In this document: positions 55,888-63,290 of the stretch, in pieces
Numbering within the stretch: the first letter of the stretch is position 1
How the letters are laid out: the number at the start of each line of letters is the position of its first letter
Origin: Arthrobacter sp. zg-Y919
GTDB lineage: Bacteria; Actinomycetota; Actinomycetes; Actinomycetales; Micrococcaceae
Direction: 5' to 3'
Assembly: GCF_030142045.1 (NCBI RefSeq)
Contig: NZ_CP126242.1
Span: 1,240,001 to 1,304,000, forward strand
Length of the DNA: 64,000 nt
Translations under genes and position numbers: made by a program
Notes under the pieces: generated by a model
Database searches by the model: none
What the model saw: the letters and a program-made list of their open reading frames with translations, nothing else
What the model was told of the DNA's origin: nothing

Positions 55888-56299
55888 GGTGCAGGCAGCG
55901 GGTCACAACGCCCCAGACGGACAGTTCCGACGGTTCGGCCACCAGGATGTCCGGGTACCCGGGCGCTTCGGCGTGCAGCACGATGCGCCCGCCGCCCAGG
56001 AGCAGCCGGCGGACCGTCAGTTCCCCGTCCACCACGGCCACGACGACGGCGCTGTCCCGCGGTGTGAGGGAACGGTCCACAATCAGTTCGTCGCCGTTAC
56101 AGATGCCGGCGCCCGCCATGGAGTCACCCTCCACCCGTACGACGTAGGTGGAGGTGGGATCGCGGATCAGGTGCCGGTTGAGGTCGATCCGGCCGTCGAA
56201 GTAGTCCCGGGCCGGGCTGGGGAAACCGGCCGCGGTGGCGGCGTCAGTCTCCGCCGGGGGCGCCGGGCGGCGCGAACGGTCCGCTGAGAAAACCGCCAT
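55880..56299 (-). CDS. umuD: UmuD-like autocleaving subunit, catalytic Lys replaced by Arg
   Basis: Partner of UmuC; normally cleaves itself on RecA filaments to give active UmuD'. The 139-residue protein aligns without gaps to E. coli UmuD (also 139). The cleavage bond is Ala24-Gly25 (Cys24-Gly25 in E. coli, AAGFPSPA), and the nucleophile is Ser60 (VEGDSM). Position 97 is Arg (GELTVRRL, codon CGC) where E. coli has Lys97. GGAGG stands 7 bases before the ATG. The overlap with umuC indicates one operon. With Arg97, cleavage may be slow or absent; this is inference. Confidence 0.92.
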   Translation of the reverse strand: MAVFSADRSRRPAPPAETDAATAAGFPSPARDYFDGRIDLNRHLIRDPTSTYVVRVEGDSMAGAGICNGDELIVDRSLTPRDSAVVVAVVDGELTVRRLLLGGGRIVLHAEAPGYPDILVAEPSELSVWGVVTRCLHHV

Positions 56300-56324
56300 G
56301 CCGAGGCCTCCCTGGGGACATCAC

Positions 56325-56340
56325 TAGAACATACTTTCGA
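56325..56340. promoter_or_regulatory. SOS (LexA) box of umuDC
   Basis: On the minus strand this reads TCGAAAGTATGTTCTA, against the actinobacterial consensus TCGAAC-N4-GTTCGA: the two half-sites are well preserved (mismatches at positions 6 and 15). It lies 26-41 bases before the umuD ATG and contains TATGTT, a likely -10. Confidence 0.8.
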
Positions 56341-56364
56341 ACCCAGCCTAGCACCCGGACAGCC

Positions 56365-56392
56365 TTCCGCCCGGGACCACGCCCGGGCGGAA
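56365..56392. repeat. Inverted repeat between the umuDC leader and the TM2 gene
   Basis: TTCCGCCCGGG (56365-56375) pairs with CCCGGGCGGAA (56382-56392) around a 6-base loop. No T-run lies on either side. It may form a stable hairpin at the end of the TM2 transcript. Confidence 0.55.
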
Positions 56393-56406
56393 AAGCCCCC
56401 AGCGGA

Positions 56407-56925
56407 TTACTTGAGCGGGATCCCCTGCGCGTCGGTGCGGAACGTCCGGGCGTTGGCGAGAATCATCACGCCTTCCACGAAGCCCCACACGGCACCCAGA
56501 CCGGTGAAGCAGGTGAGGACAACCTGTGCGATCCCCACACCGTTATTGCCCAGATAGAACCGGTGGACGCCGAAGCCGCCAAGGAAGACTCCCAGCAGCC
56601 CGGCAACGAGGCGGGATTTCTGCTGCCCCTGTTGCGGGTGGTGATAACCGGACTGGTGGTAACCCTGGCCGGGGGCATGCTGCTGCTGGTTCGGATAGCC
56701 CTGGACCTGCTGGTTCGGGTAGCCCTGGGCCTGCTGGCTGGGGTAGCCCTGCCCGCTGCCCGGGTACTGGGCGGGCCGGTCCTGATAGCCCGGGGGCTGC
56801 TGCTGAGGGGGAGTCGGACGCGGAGCCGGCTCGGCCTTTTTGGGGTAGGCGTATTGCCCGTCCCAGTCATCGGGCTCCCCGTGGTTGTCGTGGTTGCTTC
56901 CCGGGTAAGGCCCGTTACCTGACAT
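56407..56925 (-). CDS. TM2-domain membrane protein with Gln/Gly/Pro-rich N-terminus
   Basis: A 172-residue protein. Residues 25-100 are low-complexity with repeated GYPNQQ/QGYP units. The C-terminal part (about 105-165) is a TM2 domain: two membrane segments with LLGVFLGGFGVHRFYLGNNGVGIAQVV and GLGAVWGFVEGVMIL. TM2 proteins are widespread and their role in bacteria is unknown. The repeats suggest a disordered cytoplasmic or surface arm. GGAGGAAA lies 4-6 bases before the ATG. Confidence 0.85.
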   Translation of the reverse strand: MSGNGPYPGSNHDNHGEPDDWDGQYAYPKKAEPAPRPTPPQQQPPGYQDRPAQYPGSGQGYPSQQAQGYPNQQVQGYPNQQQHAPGQGYHQSGYHHPQQGQQKSRLVAGLLGVFLGGFGVHRFYLGNNGVGIAQVVLTCFTGLGAVWGFVEGVMILANARTFRTDAQGIPLK

Positions 56926-57007
56926 GGTTTTCCTCCAAAGATTTATGCTGTCTGCACTCTAACAGCCGGCCTGCGCCTCGGGTACGGACTTCACCCCGGC
57001 CATATAC

Positions 57008-58015
57008 CTAGGCGCCGGCGCGGACCCACCGCGCCATCCGGTCGCTGAGGTCCATCCAGCCGGTATCCAGTGTTCGCTCCTGCGGATGGGCATCGTGCCA
57101 CTGCACGATTTCGCGGGCACCTTCGGCAAAGGGGATCACTGCCCGGTAGCCGGGGACCAGGGACTTGATCTTGCTGTTGTCGAAGATCACCGAATGGCTC
57201 TTGTCGCCCAGCAGTCCAGGACCGCGCCCCGGATCCTGCTGCGCGATGGTCTCCGAGGCCACATGCACGAGCAGCGGTTCCGGGACGCCGGCCGCCGCCG
57301 CCAGGGAACGGTAAATGGCGTCCCAGGGCAAAAACTCATCGGACGTAATGGTGTAACTCTCGCCGATGGCAGCCGGCCGGCCCAGCAGACCCACGAAGGC
57401 CTTGGCAAAATCGCGGCTGTGGGTCAGCGTCCACAAGGACGTGCCGTCACCGGGAACCACCACCGGCAGTCCGGCGCGCATCCGGTGGATGTCCGTCCAG
57501 TGCCCGGACAGCGGGACCATCGTCGCGTCATAGGTGTGGGACGGGCGGACGACCGTGCCCGGAAAACCCTCGTTCCGGTAGGCCTGCACCAGGATCTCCT
57601 CCCCGGCGATCTTGTCCCGCGAATACTGCCAGAACGGGTTGCGCAGCGGGGTGGACTCCAGCACCGGCAGCCGGGCCGGCGGCTTCTGGTAAGCCGACGC
57701 GGAGCTGATGAAGACATACTGGCCGGTCCGGCCCCGGTACAGCTCGACCGCGGCTGCCACATGCTCGGCGGTGAAGGACAGGAAGTCTGCGACGGCGTCG
57801 AACGTGCGGCCGCCCAAGGCGGTCCGGACAGCCGCAGGATCACGCACATCGGCGGAGAGGACCTCGACGCCGGCCGGCACCGGACGCTTGGTGGAGACGC
57901 CGCGGTTGAGCACCGTGACCCGGTGCCCCAGGCTGGAAGCGTGCGCGGCGGCAGCGGAGCTGATCACCCCGGTTCCACCGATGAAGAGCAGATCGAGAGC
58001 CGTGGAATGTGTCAT
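57008..58015 (-). CDS. NAD-dependent epimerase/dehydratase-like protein
   Basis: A 335-residue extended SDR. The N-terminal motif is LLFIGGTGVISS. A catalytic Ser/Thr region is FISSASAYQ, followed by Tyr-x-x-x-Lys in YSRDK. The C-terminal half has DDSK-like substrate segments (IFDNSKIKSLVPGY). It resembles isoflavone-reductase or CDP-sugar-epimerase-like enzymes, but the substrate is unclear. GAGGAAA lies 6-8 bases before the ATG. It is transcribed away from the aldo/keto reductase. Confidence 0.82.
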   Translation of the reverse strand: MTHSTALDLLFIGGTGVISSAAAAHASSLGHRVTVLNRGVSTKRPVPAGVEVLSADVRDPAAVRTALGGRTFDAVADFLSFTAEHVAAAVELYRGRTGQYVFISSASAYQKPPARLPVLESTPLRNPFWQYSRDKIAGEEILVQAYRNEGFPGTVVRPSHTYDATMVPLSGHWTDIHRMRAGLPVVVPGDGTSLWTLTHSRDFAKAFVGLLGRPAAIGESYTITSDEFLPWDAIYRSLAAAAGVPEPLLVHVASETIAQQDPGRGPGLLGDKSHSVIFDNSKIKSLVPGYRAVIPFAEGAREIVQWHDAHPQERTLDTGWMDLSDRMARWVRAGA

Positions 58016-58136
58016 GGCAGGTTTCCTCAGGTGATTCCTTGACTGGGGGCAGGAGCCGGGCTTAGGTGGAGGTGCCCGGCTCCAACTGCACCCAGCCTAG
58101 ATGACCTAGATGACCTCGCCGCAGGAAAGGCATCCC

Positions 58137-58982
58137 ATGACAGAGAGTCCCCGCCCCGTTGTCCCCGAACTGACGCTTGGGAACTCCGTGCGCATTCCAC
58201 AGTTGGGCTTCGGCGTCTTCCAGGTTCCGCCGGGGCAGACACAGGAAGTGGTGGAGGATGCCCTGGCGGCCGGGTACCGGCACATCGACACCGCGGCCGC
58301 CTACCGCAACGAGGCCGGCGTGGGAGCGGCCATCGCGGCGTCGGGCATTCCCCGGTCCGAGATCTTCGTGACCACCAAGCTGCGCAACGGCGACCAGGGA
58401 CGGGCGAGGGCGGCGTTCCTGGACAGTCGGCGAGCGCTGAACCTCGACGTCGTCGACCTGTACCTGATCCACTGGCCGGTGCCGTCCCAGGGAATGTTCG
58501 TGCAGGCATGGAAGGACCTTGAGTCCCTGTACCGGGACGGCTACATGCGGGCGATCGGGGTCTCGAACTTCCTCGCCGGCCATCTGGACGCCCTGTACGA
58601 GCAGAGCCAGGTGCTGCCGGCGGTGAACCAGATCGAACTGCATCCCGGTTTCCAGCAGGCAGCGCTCGCCGCCGACACCATGTCCCGCGGCATCGCGGTG
58701 GAGGCCTACAGTCCGCTGGGGCAGGGCACCGAGCTGTCCGGGAGCGAAGTGGCGGCGCTCGCTGAAAAGTATGGAGCCACGCCCGCGCAGGTGGTGCTGG
58801 CCTGGCACCTGGGGTCGGGGCGGATCGTCATTCCCAAGTCGGCCGACCCGGGGCGGATGCGGGAGAACCTCGCCGCGGCCGCGCTGGACCTGGCGCAGGA
58901 GGACCTGGATCTCCTGGACGGGCTCGACGGCGGCCGCCGGATCGGCGCCGATCCGGCGACGGCGGCGTTCAGCCAGCTCTGA
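58137..58982 (+). CDS. Aldo/keto reductase
   Basis: A 281-residue AKR with the Asp, Tyr, Lys and His tetrad: YRHIDTAAAY (Asp and Tyr), VTTKL (Lys) and LIHWP (His). The C-terminal IVIPKSADPGRMRENLAA forms the NADPH phosphate site. It belongs to the 2,5-diketo-D-gluconate reductase-like group. I chose ATG 58137 with AGGAAAGG 5-6 bases upstream. An ATG at 58110 would lack a site. The natural substrate is unknown. Confidence 0.9.
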   Translation: MTESPRPVVPELTLGNSVRIPQLGFGVFQVPPGQTQEVVEDALAAGYRHIDTAAAYRNEAGVGAAIAASGIPRSEIFVTTKLRNGDQGRARAAFLDSRRALNLDVVDLYLIHWPVPSQGMFVQAWKDLESLYRDGYMRAIGVSNFLAGHLDALYEQSQVLPAVNQIELHPGFQQAALAADTMSRGIAVEAYSPLGQGTELSGSEVAALAEKYGATPAQVVLAWHLGSGRIVIPKSADPGRMRENLAAAALDLAQEDLDLLDGLDGGRRIGADPATAAFSQL

Positions 58983-59007
58983 CTCCGCAGACCGTCCGGG
59001 AGGACAG

Positions 59008-59352
59008 ATGCCCCCTTCTCAGACAGTGTTGGAACTCCTGCCCCGGATCGCTGCCGAGCTGCAGGCGGACGGGCCGCTGACCGTGGGCACCATGTTCCGC
59101 AGTCCCGGCCTGCGCACCGGAACCAAGATTGTGGCCTTCCTTGGCTCCGGCGATTACCTGATGGTGAAACTGCCACAGCCCAGGGCGGCGGAGCTTATTG
59201 CTGCAGGCGCTGCGGAGCCGGTCACCATGGGTAGGCGCACAATGCGGGAATGGATCGAGGTACCGGCTGCCGCAGACCTTGAAGCTACGGCACACCGGTG
59301 GACGGAGCTCACCCGCGAGGCGCTGGAATACGTCCGCAGCCTTCCGGGTTAG
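59008..59352 (+). CDS. TfoX/YjbR-like small protein
   Basis: A 114-residue protein. The central part (GTMFRSPGLRTGTKIVAFLGSGDYLMVKLPQPRAAELIAAG) and MREWIEVP resemble the TfoX N-terminal/YjbR fold, which has a small alpha-beta architecture of unclear role. Similar stand-alone proteins occur in actinobacteria. GGGAGGA lies 4 bases before the ATG. It follows the aldo/keto reductase by 25 bases on the same strand. Confidence 0.55.
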   Translation: MPPSQTVLELLPRIAAELQADGPLTVGTMFRSPGLRTGTKIVAFLGSGDYLMVKLPQPRAAELIAAGAAEPVTMGRRTMREWIEVPAAADLEATAHRWTELTREALEYVRSLPG

Positions 59353-59405
59353 CGCGGCAATCAGCCGGCCTGGATCCGGGCGTCGGGGTGGCGGGCCGCC
59401 CGACT

Positions 59406-59735
59406 TCAGCCGGTTTCACGGGCCGTGCGGTCCCCGAGCGTCTCCTTGCGGGAGTTGTTGGTCCGGCGGGTCACCGCGGACGCCCATACCCAGGTGGCCC
59501 GCCGCAGCCCGGCATCCTCCCAGAGCACCTGCACGGCGCGGGAGGACCAGCTGCACGCCTCGCCCTTCACCCGCTCGGCGGCTCCGGGGAACCGGATCCA
59601 GGCCCACACCGGCACACCGGGCACCGAAGTGGTGACCGGATTGTGCTCGAAATCCAGCTCTTCCGGTGTAAGGCTGATCGGCTCGGCCCGCCGCGCATAG
59701 CGGGCCGCCAGCCGCTCGGCCGCGTCCTGGTTCAT
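59406..59735 (-). CDS. 109-residue protein of unknown function with an SOS box
   Basis: A 109-residue protein beginning MNQDAAERLAARYARRAEPI. It has a compact, hydrophilic central part (FEHNPVTTSVPGVPVWAWIRFPGAAERVKGEACSWSSRAVQVLWEDAG) and a basic C-terminus. I recall similar proteins in other actinobacteria but no function. It has no ribosome site. On the minus strand TATTCT (59742-59747) lies 6 bases before the ATG, a leaderless start, and the SOS box covers it. It is divergent from SRAP, 77 bases apart, and shares that box. Confidence 0.8.
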   Translation of the reverse strand: MNQDAAERLAARYARRAEPISLTPEELDFEHNPVTTSVPGVPVWAWIRFPGAAERVKGEACSWSSRAVQVLWEDAGLRRATWVWASAVTRRTNNSRKETLGDRTARETG

Positions 59736-59740
59736 ATAAA

Positions 59741-59756
59741 TAGAATATATGTTCGA
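59741..59756. promoter_or_regulatory. SOS (LexA) box between SRAP and the 109-residue protein
   Basis: TAGAATATATGTTCGA matches the actinobacterial consensus TCGAACATATGTTCGA at 14 of 16 positions. It lies 5 bases upstream of the minus-strand ATG, on its -10 element, and 57-72 bases before the SRAP ATG. Confidence 0.85.
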
Positions 59757-59812
59757 ATATCGGTCCGGATACCGCGGGTGTCCACGGCAGGGCATGGTGC
59801 ACAATAGGTGCC

Positions 59813-60517
59813 ATGTGCGGACGCTATGTGATGGCAAGGGCGACGTCGGACCTGGTCTCGGCGTTCGCCGTCGAACAGACAGTGGGGCCGGACATACGGC
59901 CGTCCTGGAACGTGGCGCCTACCGATGACGTGCGGATTGTCACCGAGCGGTACGCCAACGACGCAGCCGTCCGGCGGCTGGCGACGGCGAAATGGGGGCT
60001 GGTGCCTGTCTGGGCCAAGGATCCTAAGATCGGGTCCCGGATGATTAATGCCCGGCGGGAAACCCTCCTGGAAAAGCCGGCGTTCCGCAAGGCGGCCGTG
60101 AAGCGCCGGGCCCTGGTGCCGGCGGACGGCTACTACGAGTGGGAGAAGTCCCCGTACGGAAAGATCCCCACCTACCTGTATTCCGGGAAGCAGGATCCGC
60201 TGGCCTTCGCCGGACTGTACGAGTTCTGGCCGGATCCGGCGCTGCCTGAGGATCATGAGCACAAGTGGCTGCTGAGCGTCACCATCATCACCACGCAGGC
60301 CACGGACGCCCTGGGCCACATCCACGACCGCACCCCGCTGATCATCCCGCCGGACCTTTACTCGGACTGGCTGGACCCGAAACTGACGGACGGGGCCGAC
60401 GTCGCCCAGCTCCTCGACGCCGTGCCCGAGCCGACGCTCACCCCGCGGGTGGTCTCCTCCGAGGTGAACTCGGTCCGCAACAACGGGCCGCAGCTGATTG
60501 AGCCTGCGAGCGCCTGA
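59813..60517 (+). CDS. SRAP-domain protein (YedK/HMCES-like)
   Basis: SOS response-associated peptidase family. These proteins bind abasic sites in single-stranded DNA, form a thiazolidine crosslink through Cys2 and shield the site. The 234-residue protein keeps all key residues: Cys2 (MCGRYVMA), Asn79 (MINARRE), Glu109 (DGYYEWEK) and His171 (IHDRTP). It is near umuDC, and an SOS box with 14/16 matches lies in its promoter region. Confidence 0.95.
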   Translation: MCGRYVMARATSDLVSAFAVEQTVGPDIRPSWNVAPTDDVRIVTERYANDAAVRRLATAKWGLVPVWAKDPKIGSRMINARRETLLEKPAFRKAAVKRRALVPADGYYEWEKSPYGKIPTYLYSGKQDPLAFAGLYEFWPDPALPEDHEHKWLLSVTIITTQATDALGHIHDRTPLIIPPDLYSDWLDPKLTDGADVAQLLDAVPEPTLTPRVVSSEVNSVRNNGPQLIEPASA

Positions 60518-60587
60518 CACAGTGGGTGCCGGCAGCCGGCGGCTGCCACCGGACCCGGCGCTGGACCCGGCACCGGGAGTCCTCACC

Positions 60588-61562
60588 TCACCAGGCGTAA
60601 TCCTCCGGGGCGGGCGAGTGCCCGGGAAAGATCTCATCCAGCCGGTCCAGCGCCGCTGAATCCAGGGTCACATCCAGGGCCAGCAAGGCCTCATCCAGCT
60701 GTTCCTGGGTACGTGGACCCACTAGAGGCGCGGTCACCGCCGGCTGGTGCAGCAGCCAGGCCAGGGCCAGCACTCCGGGCAGGATCTCCAGCTCCGCGGC
60801 CAGGGCCTCGTACCGCCGGATCTGGTCCTCATGCTTCACCAGCAGGTCCCGTACCCTGCCCTCGGCCCGCCGTCCGCCGCCGTCGGCCTCTTTCTGCAGG
60901 ATCCCGCCCAGCAGGCCGCCCTGCAGGGGAGACCATGGCAGGATTCCCAGCCCGTACTGCTGTGCGGCCGGAAGGACTTCCAGCTCCACGGACCGGTTGA
61001 TCAGGTTGTAGATGGACTGTTCGCTCACCAGCCCCGCGAAGTTCCGGCGGCGGGCGTTTTCCTGGGCCTGGGCAATATGCCAGCCCGCAAAGTTGCTGCT
61101 GCCGTTGTAGATGACCTTCCCCTGCGTGACGGCCACCTCCATGGCCTGCCAGATCTCGTCCCAGGGCGTGTTCCGGTCCACATGGTGGAACTGGTAGAGG
61201 TCAACGTAGTCCGTCTGCAGCCGCTGCAGGCTGGCGTCCAGGGCGCGGCGGATGTTCAGTGCGGAGAGGAAGGTGTCATTGGGGCGTTCGCTCATGGAGC
61301 CGTAGAGCTTGGTGCCCAGGACGGTGTCCTCGCGCCTCCCGCCGCCCTTGGCGAACCAGCGGCCGATGATCTGCTCGGTCCAGCCCTTGTTCTCACCCCA
61401 GCCGTACACGTTAGCGGTATCGAAGAAGTTGATGCCGGTGTCCCGGGCGGAATCCATGATGGCGTGGGCGTCCGCCTCCCCGGTCTTCGGTCCGAAGTTC
61501 ATGGTGCCCAGGCACAGGCGGGACACGGACAGGCCGGAGCGGCCCAGATGGGTATATTCCAT
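60588..61562 (-). CDS. Aldo/keto reductase (YajO/PdxI-like group)
   Basis: A 324-residue AKR of the bacterial YajO/perakine-reductase-like type. It starts MEYTHLGRSGLSVSRLCLGTMNFG, carries FFDTANVYGWG (Asp and Tyr), VLGTKLYG (Lys) and YQFHHVDR (His). The C-terminal VGPRTQEQLDEAL forms the cofactor site. I chose the ATG at 61562, which matches the family N-terminus. The in-frame upstream part is not protein-like. There is no ribosome site close by, so leaderless initiation is possible. Confidence 0.9.
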   Translation of the reverse strand: MEYTHLGRSGLSVSRLCLGTMNFGPKTGEADAHAIMDSARDTGINFFDTANVYGWGENKGWTEQIIGRWFAKGGGRREDTVLGTKLYGSMSERPNDTFLSALNIRRALDASLQRLQTDYVDLYQFHHVDRNTPWDEIWQAMEVAVTQGKVIYNGSSNFAGWHIAQAQENARRRNFAGLVSEQSIYNLINRSVELEVLPAAQQYGLGILPWSPLQGGLLGGILQKEADGGGRRAEGRVRDLLVKHEDQIRRYEALAAELEILPGVLALAWLLHQPAVTAPLVGPRTQEQLDEALLALDVTLDSAALDRLDEIFPGHSPAPEDYAW

Positions 61563-61660
61563 CCGGCCAGTGTGCGCTCCGTTACGCCCCTGGGCCAGCC
61601 GTCCGGACGCACTGGGGTAGCCTGAAAGCCAATTCCGGAACGGCAGGGAGAAGCACGCAC

Positions 61661-62446
61661 GTGGCTGAATCGTATTACCGCTCACTGGGCAACGACGCCT
61701 ATGAGGCAACCATCCATACCCAGGGGGCCTGGAACCCGCAGGAGCAGCACATGGCTCCCATCTCCGGGCTGCTGGCGCACTGCCTGGAGCAGTTCCAGCC
61801 CCGCCCCGAGCTCCGCATGGCCCGCATCAGCTACGACATCTTCGGGCTGATCCCGCGCACCACCTTCGAGGTGAAAACCTCCGTCCTGCGTCCCGGGCGC
61901 ACCATCGAACTGGTGCAGGCCGAAATGGTGGCCGATGGCCGCACCGCCGTGCGGGCCACCGCCTGGCGCCTTGCCCGCGGCGCCACGCCGGAGGTCGCCG
62001 CCCTCGAAGACGCACCCATGCCCGGCCCGGCGGAAGCCGGCTCCCACGAGGGGATGACGGCCTGGCCGGGAGCATTCATTGAATCCGTGGAAAAGCGGGC
62101 GCTTCCCGGGCTGCGGCCCGGCCGCGGCCGGGCCTGGCTGCGCACCCCGCACGAAATGGTGGAGGGCATGCCGACGTCGGACCTGGTGCGCCTGGTGGGC
62201 ATGGTGGATACCGCCAACGGCATTTCCACCCGGGTACCGCCGGGCGGGGACAGCTACATGTTCCCGAACGTGGACCTGCAGCTGCACCTGCACCGGGATC
62301 CCCGCGGGGAGTGGCTGGGCCTGGATACCCGGGTGACCTTCGGCACCGACGGCATCGGCCTGACCTCGGCGGTGCTGCACGACCTGGATGGACCGTTCGG
62401 GCGCAGCGAGCAGATCCTCACCGTCCGGCCGCTCGGCGGAGCGTAG
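61661..62446 (+). CDS. Acyl-CoA thioesterase (TesB-like double hotdog)
   Basis: A 261-residue protein of the TesB/4HBT_3 family with two hotdog halves. The first has WNPQEQHMAPISGLLAHCLEQ and the second ends with LDTRVTFGTDGIGLTSAVLHDLDGPFGRSEQIL, the typical C-terminal Asp/Thr/Gln region. The substrate is probably an acyl-CoA. The start is GTG with GGGAGAAG 6-7 bases upstream. It is followed by the lipoate-ligase-like gene after 3 bases, so the two are one unit. Confidence 0.87.
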   Translation: MAESYYRSLGNDAYEATIHTQGAWNPQEQHMAPISGLLAHCLEQFQPRPELRMARISYDIFGLIPRTTFEVKTSVLRPGRTIELVQAEMVADGRTAVRATAWRLARGATPEVAALEDAPMPGPAEAGSHEGMTAWPGAFIESVEKRALPGLRPGRGRAWLRTPHEMVEGMPTSDLVRLVGMVDTANGISTRVPPGGDSYMFPNVDLQLHLHRDPRGEWLGLDTRVTFGTDGIGLTSAVLHDLDGPFGRSEQILTVRPLGGA

Positions 62447-62449
62447 GCA

Positions 62450-63190
62450 GTGTCCGCCGCGCTGGAGGTGTTCCGGCAGGATGAATCCCTGGGTGCTGCG
62501 GCAGACCTCGACTTCGCGCTCGCCATGCTCGATGCCGTCCGCCGCGGCGAACTCGGTCCTGCCCTGCGGATCTACCGTCCCCGGCCCACGGTGGCCCTGG
62601 GACAGCGCGACGCCAAGCTGCCCGGCTTCACCGCCGCACAGGACGCCTGCCGCAGGCACGGGTTCGAGCCGCTGGTCCGCAAGGCCGGCGGCCGGGCCGC
62701 CGCCTACCATTCCGGCTGCCTGATCGTTGACCATGTGGAGCCCGACGGCGACGCGCTCGCAGGCTCCCGCAGACGGTTTGCCGACTTCGGCGAACTGCTG
62801 GCGGGCGCGTTCCGCAAAGCAGGCGTGCCCGCCGGTGTGGGCGAGATTCCGGGGGAGTACTGTCCCGGAGAGTTCACCGTCCACGGTGGACCCGGTGGCA
62901 GGGATCGGATCAAGCTGGTGGGCACCGCCCAGCGGGTCGTTGCCGGCGCCTGGCTCTTTTCCTCGGTCCTGGTGGTGGAAAACCCCACACCGCTTCGCCG
63001 GGTCCTCACCGACTGTTACGCCGAACTGGGACTGGGCTGGGACCCGCGGACCGCCGGTGCTGCCAGCGACCTTGTGCCGGGGCTGGACCTGGACCAGGTG
63101 GAGGACGCCGTCCTGGCGGCCTATGCCGGCTACGCCCCACTGACCCCTGGGGACTTCCCCGGACTGCGGGGGAGAGTTGCGCAACACTAA
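62450..63190 (+). CDS. Lipoate-protein ligase A-like protein
   Basis: A 246-residue protein of the biotin/lipoate ligase (BPL_LplA) fold. It has LRIYRPRPTVALGQRD, LVRKAGGRAAAYHSGCLIVDH (the region around the acyl site), GEYCPGEFTVH and IKLVGTAQRVVAGAWLFSSVLVV, in which the Lys is the expected catalytic one. It may transfer octanoyl or lipoyl groups, but the paralogue type (LplA, LipM or an uncharacterised one) is unclear. The start is GTG, 3 bases after the thioesterase stop, without a strong site. Confidence 0.82.
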   Translation: MSAALEVFRQDESLGAAADLDFALAMLDAVRRGELGPALRIYRPRPTVALGQRDAKLPGFTAAQDACRRHGFEPLVRKAGGRAAAYHSGCLIVDHVEPDGDALAGSRRRFADFGELLAGAFRKAGVPAGVGEIPGEYCPGEFTVHGGPGGRDRIKLVGTAQRVVAGAWLFSSVLVVENPTPLRRVLTDCYAELGLGWDPRTAGAASDLVPGLDLDQVEDAVLAAYAGYAPLTPGDFPGLRGRVAQH

Positions 63191-63290
63191 GGCCGTGGTA
63201 CTTCGTCCCGCCCGCCCGCGGGGATAGTGTTGATTGAGGTCAGCAGGCTTATCCGAAGCCGCTATCAATATTCATCACAAAGGAATTCCA

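Noticed and set aside
56365..56392. The inverted repeat before TM2 as a rho-independent terminator
   Set aside because: There is no T-run on either strand, so I list it only as a hairpin.
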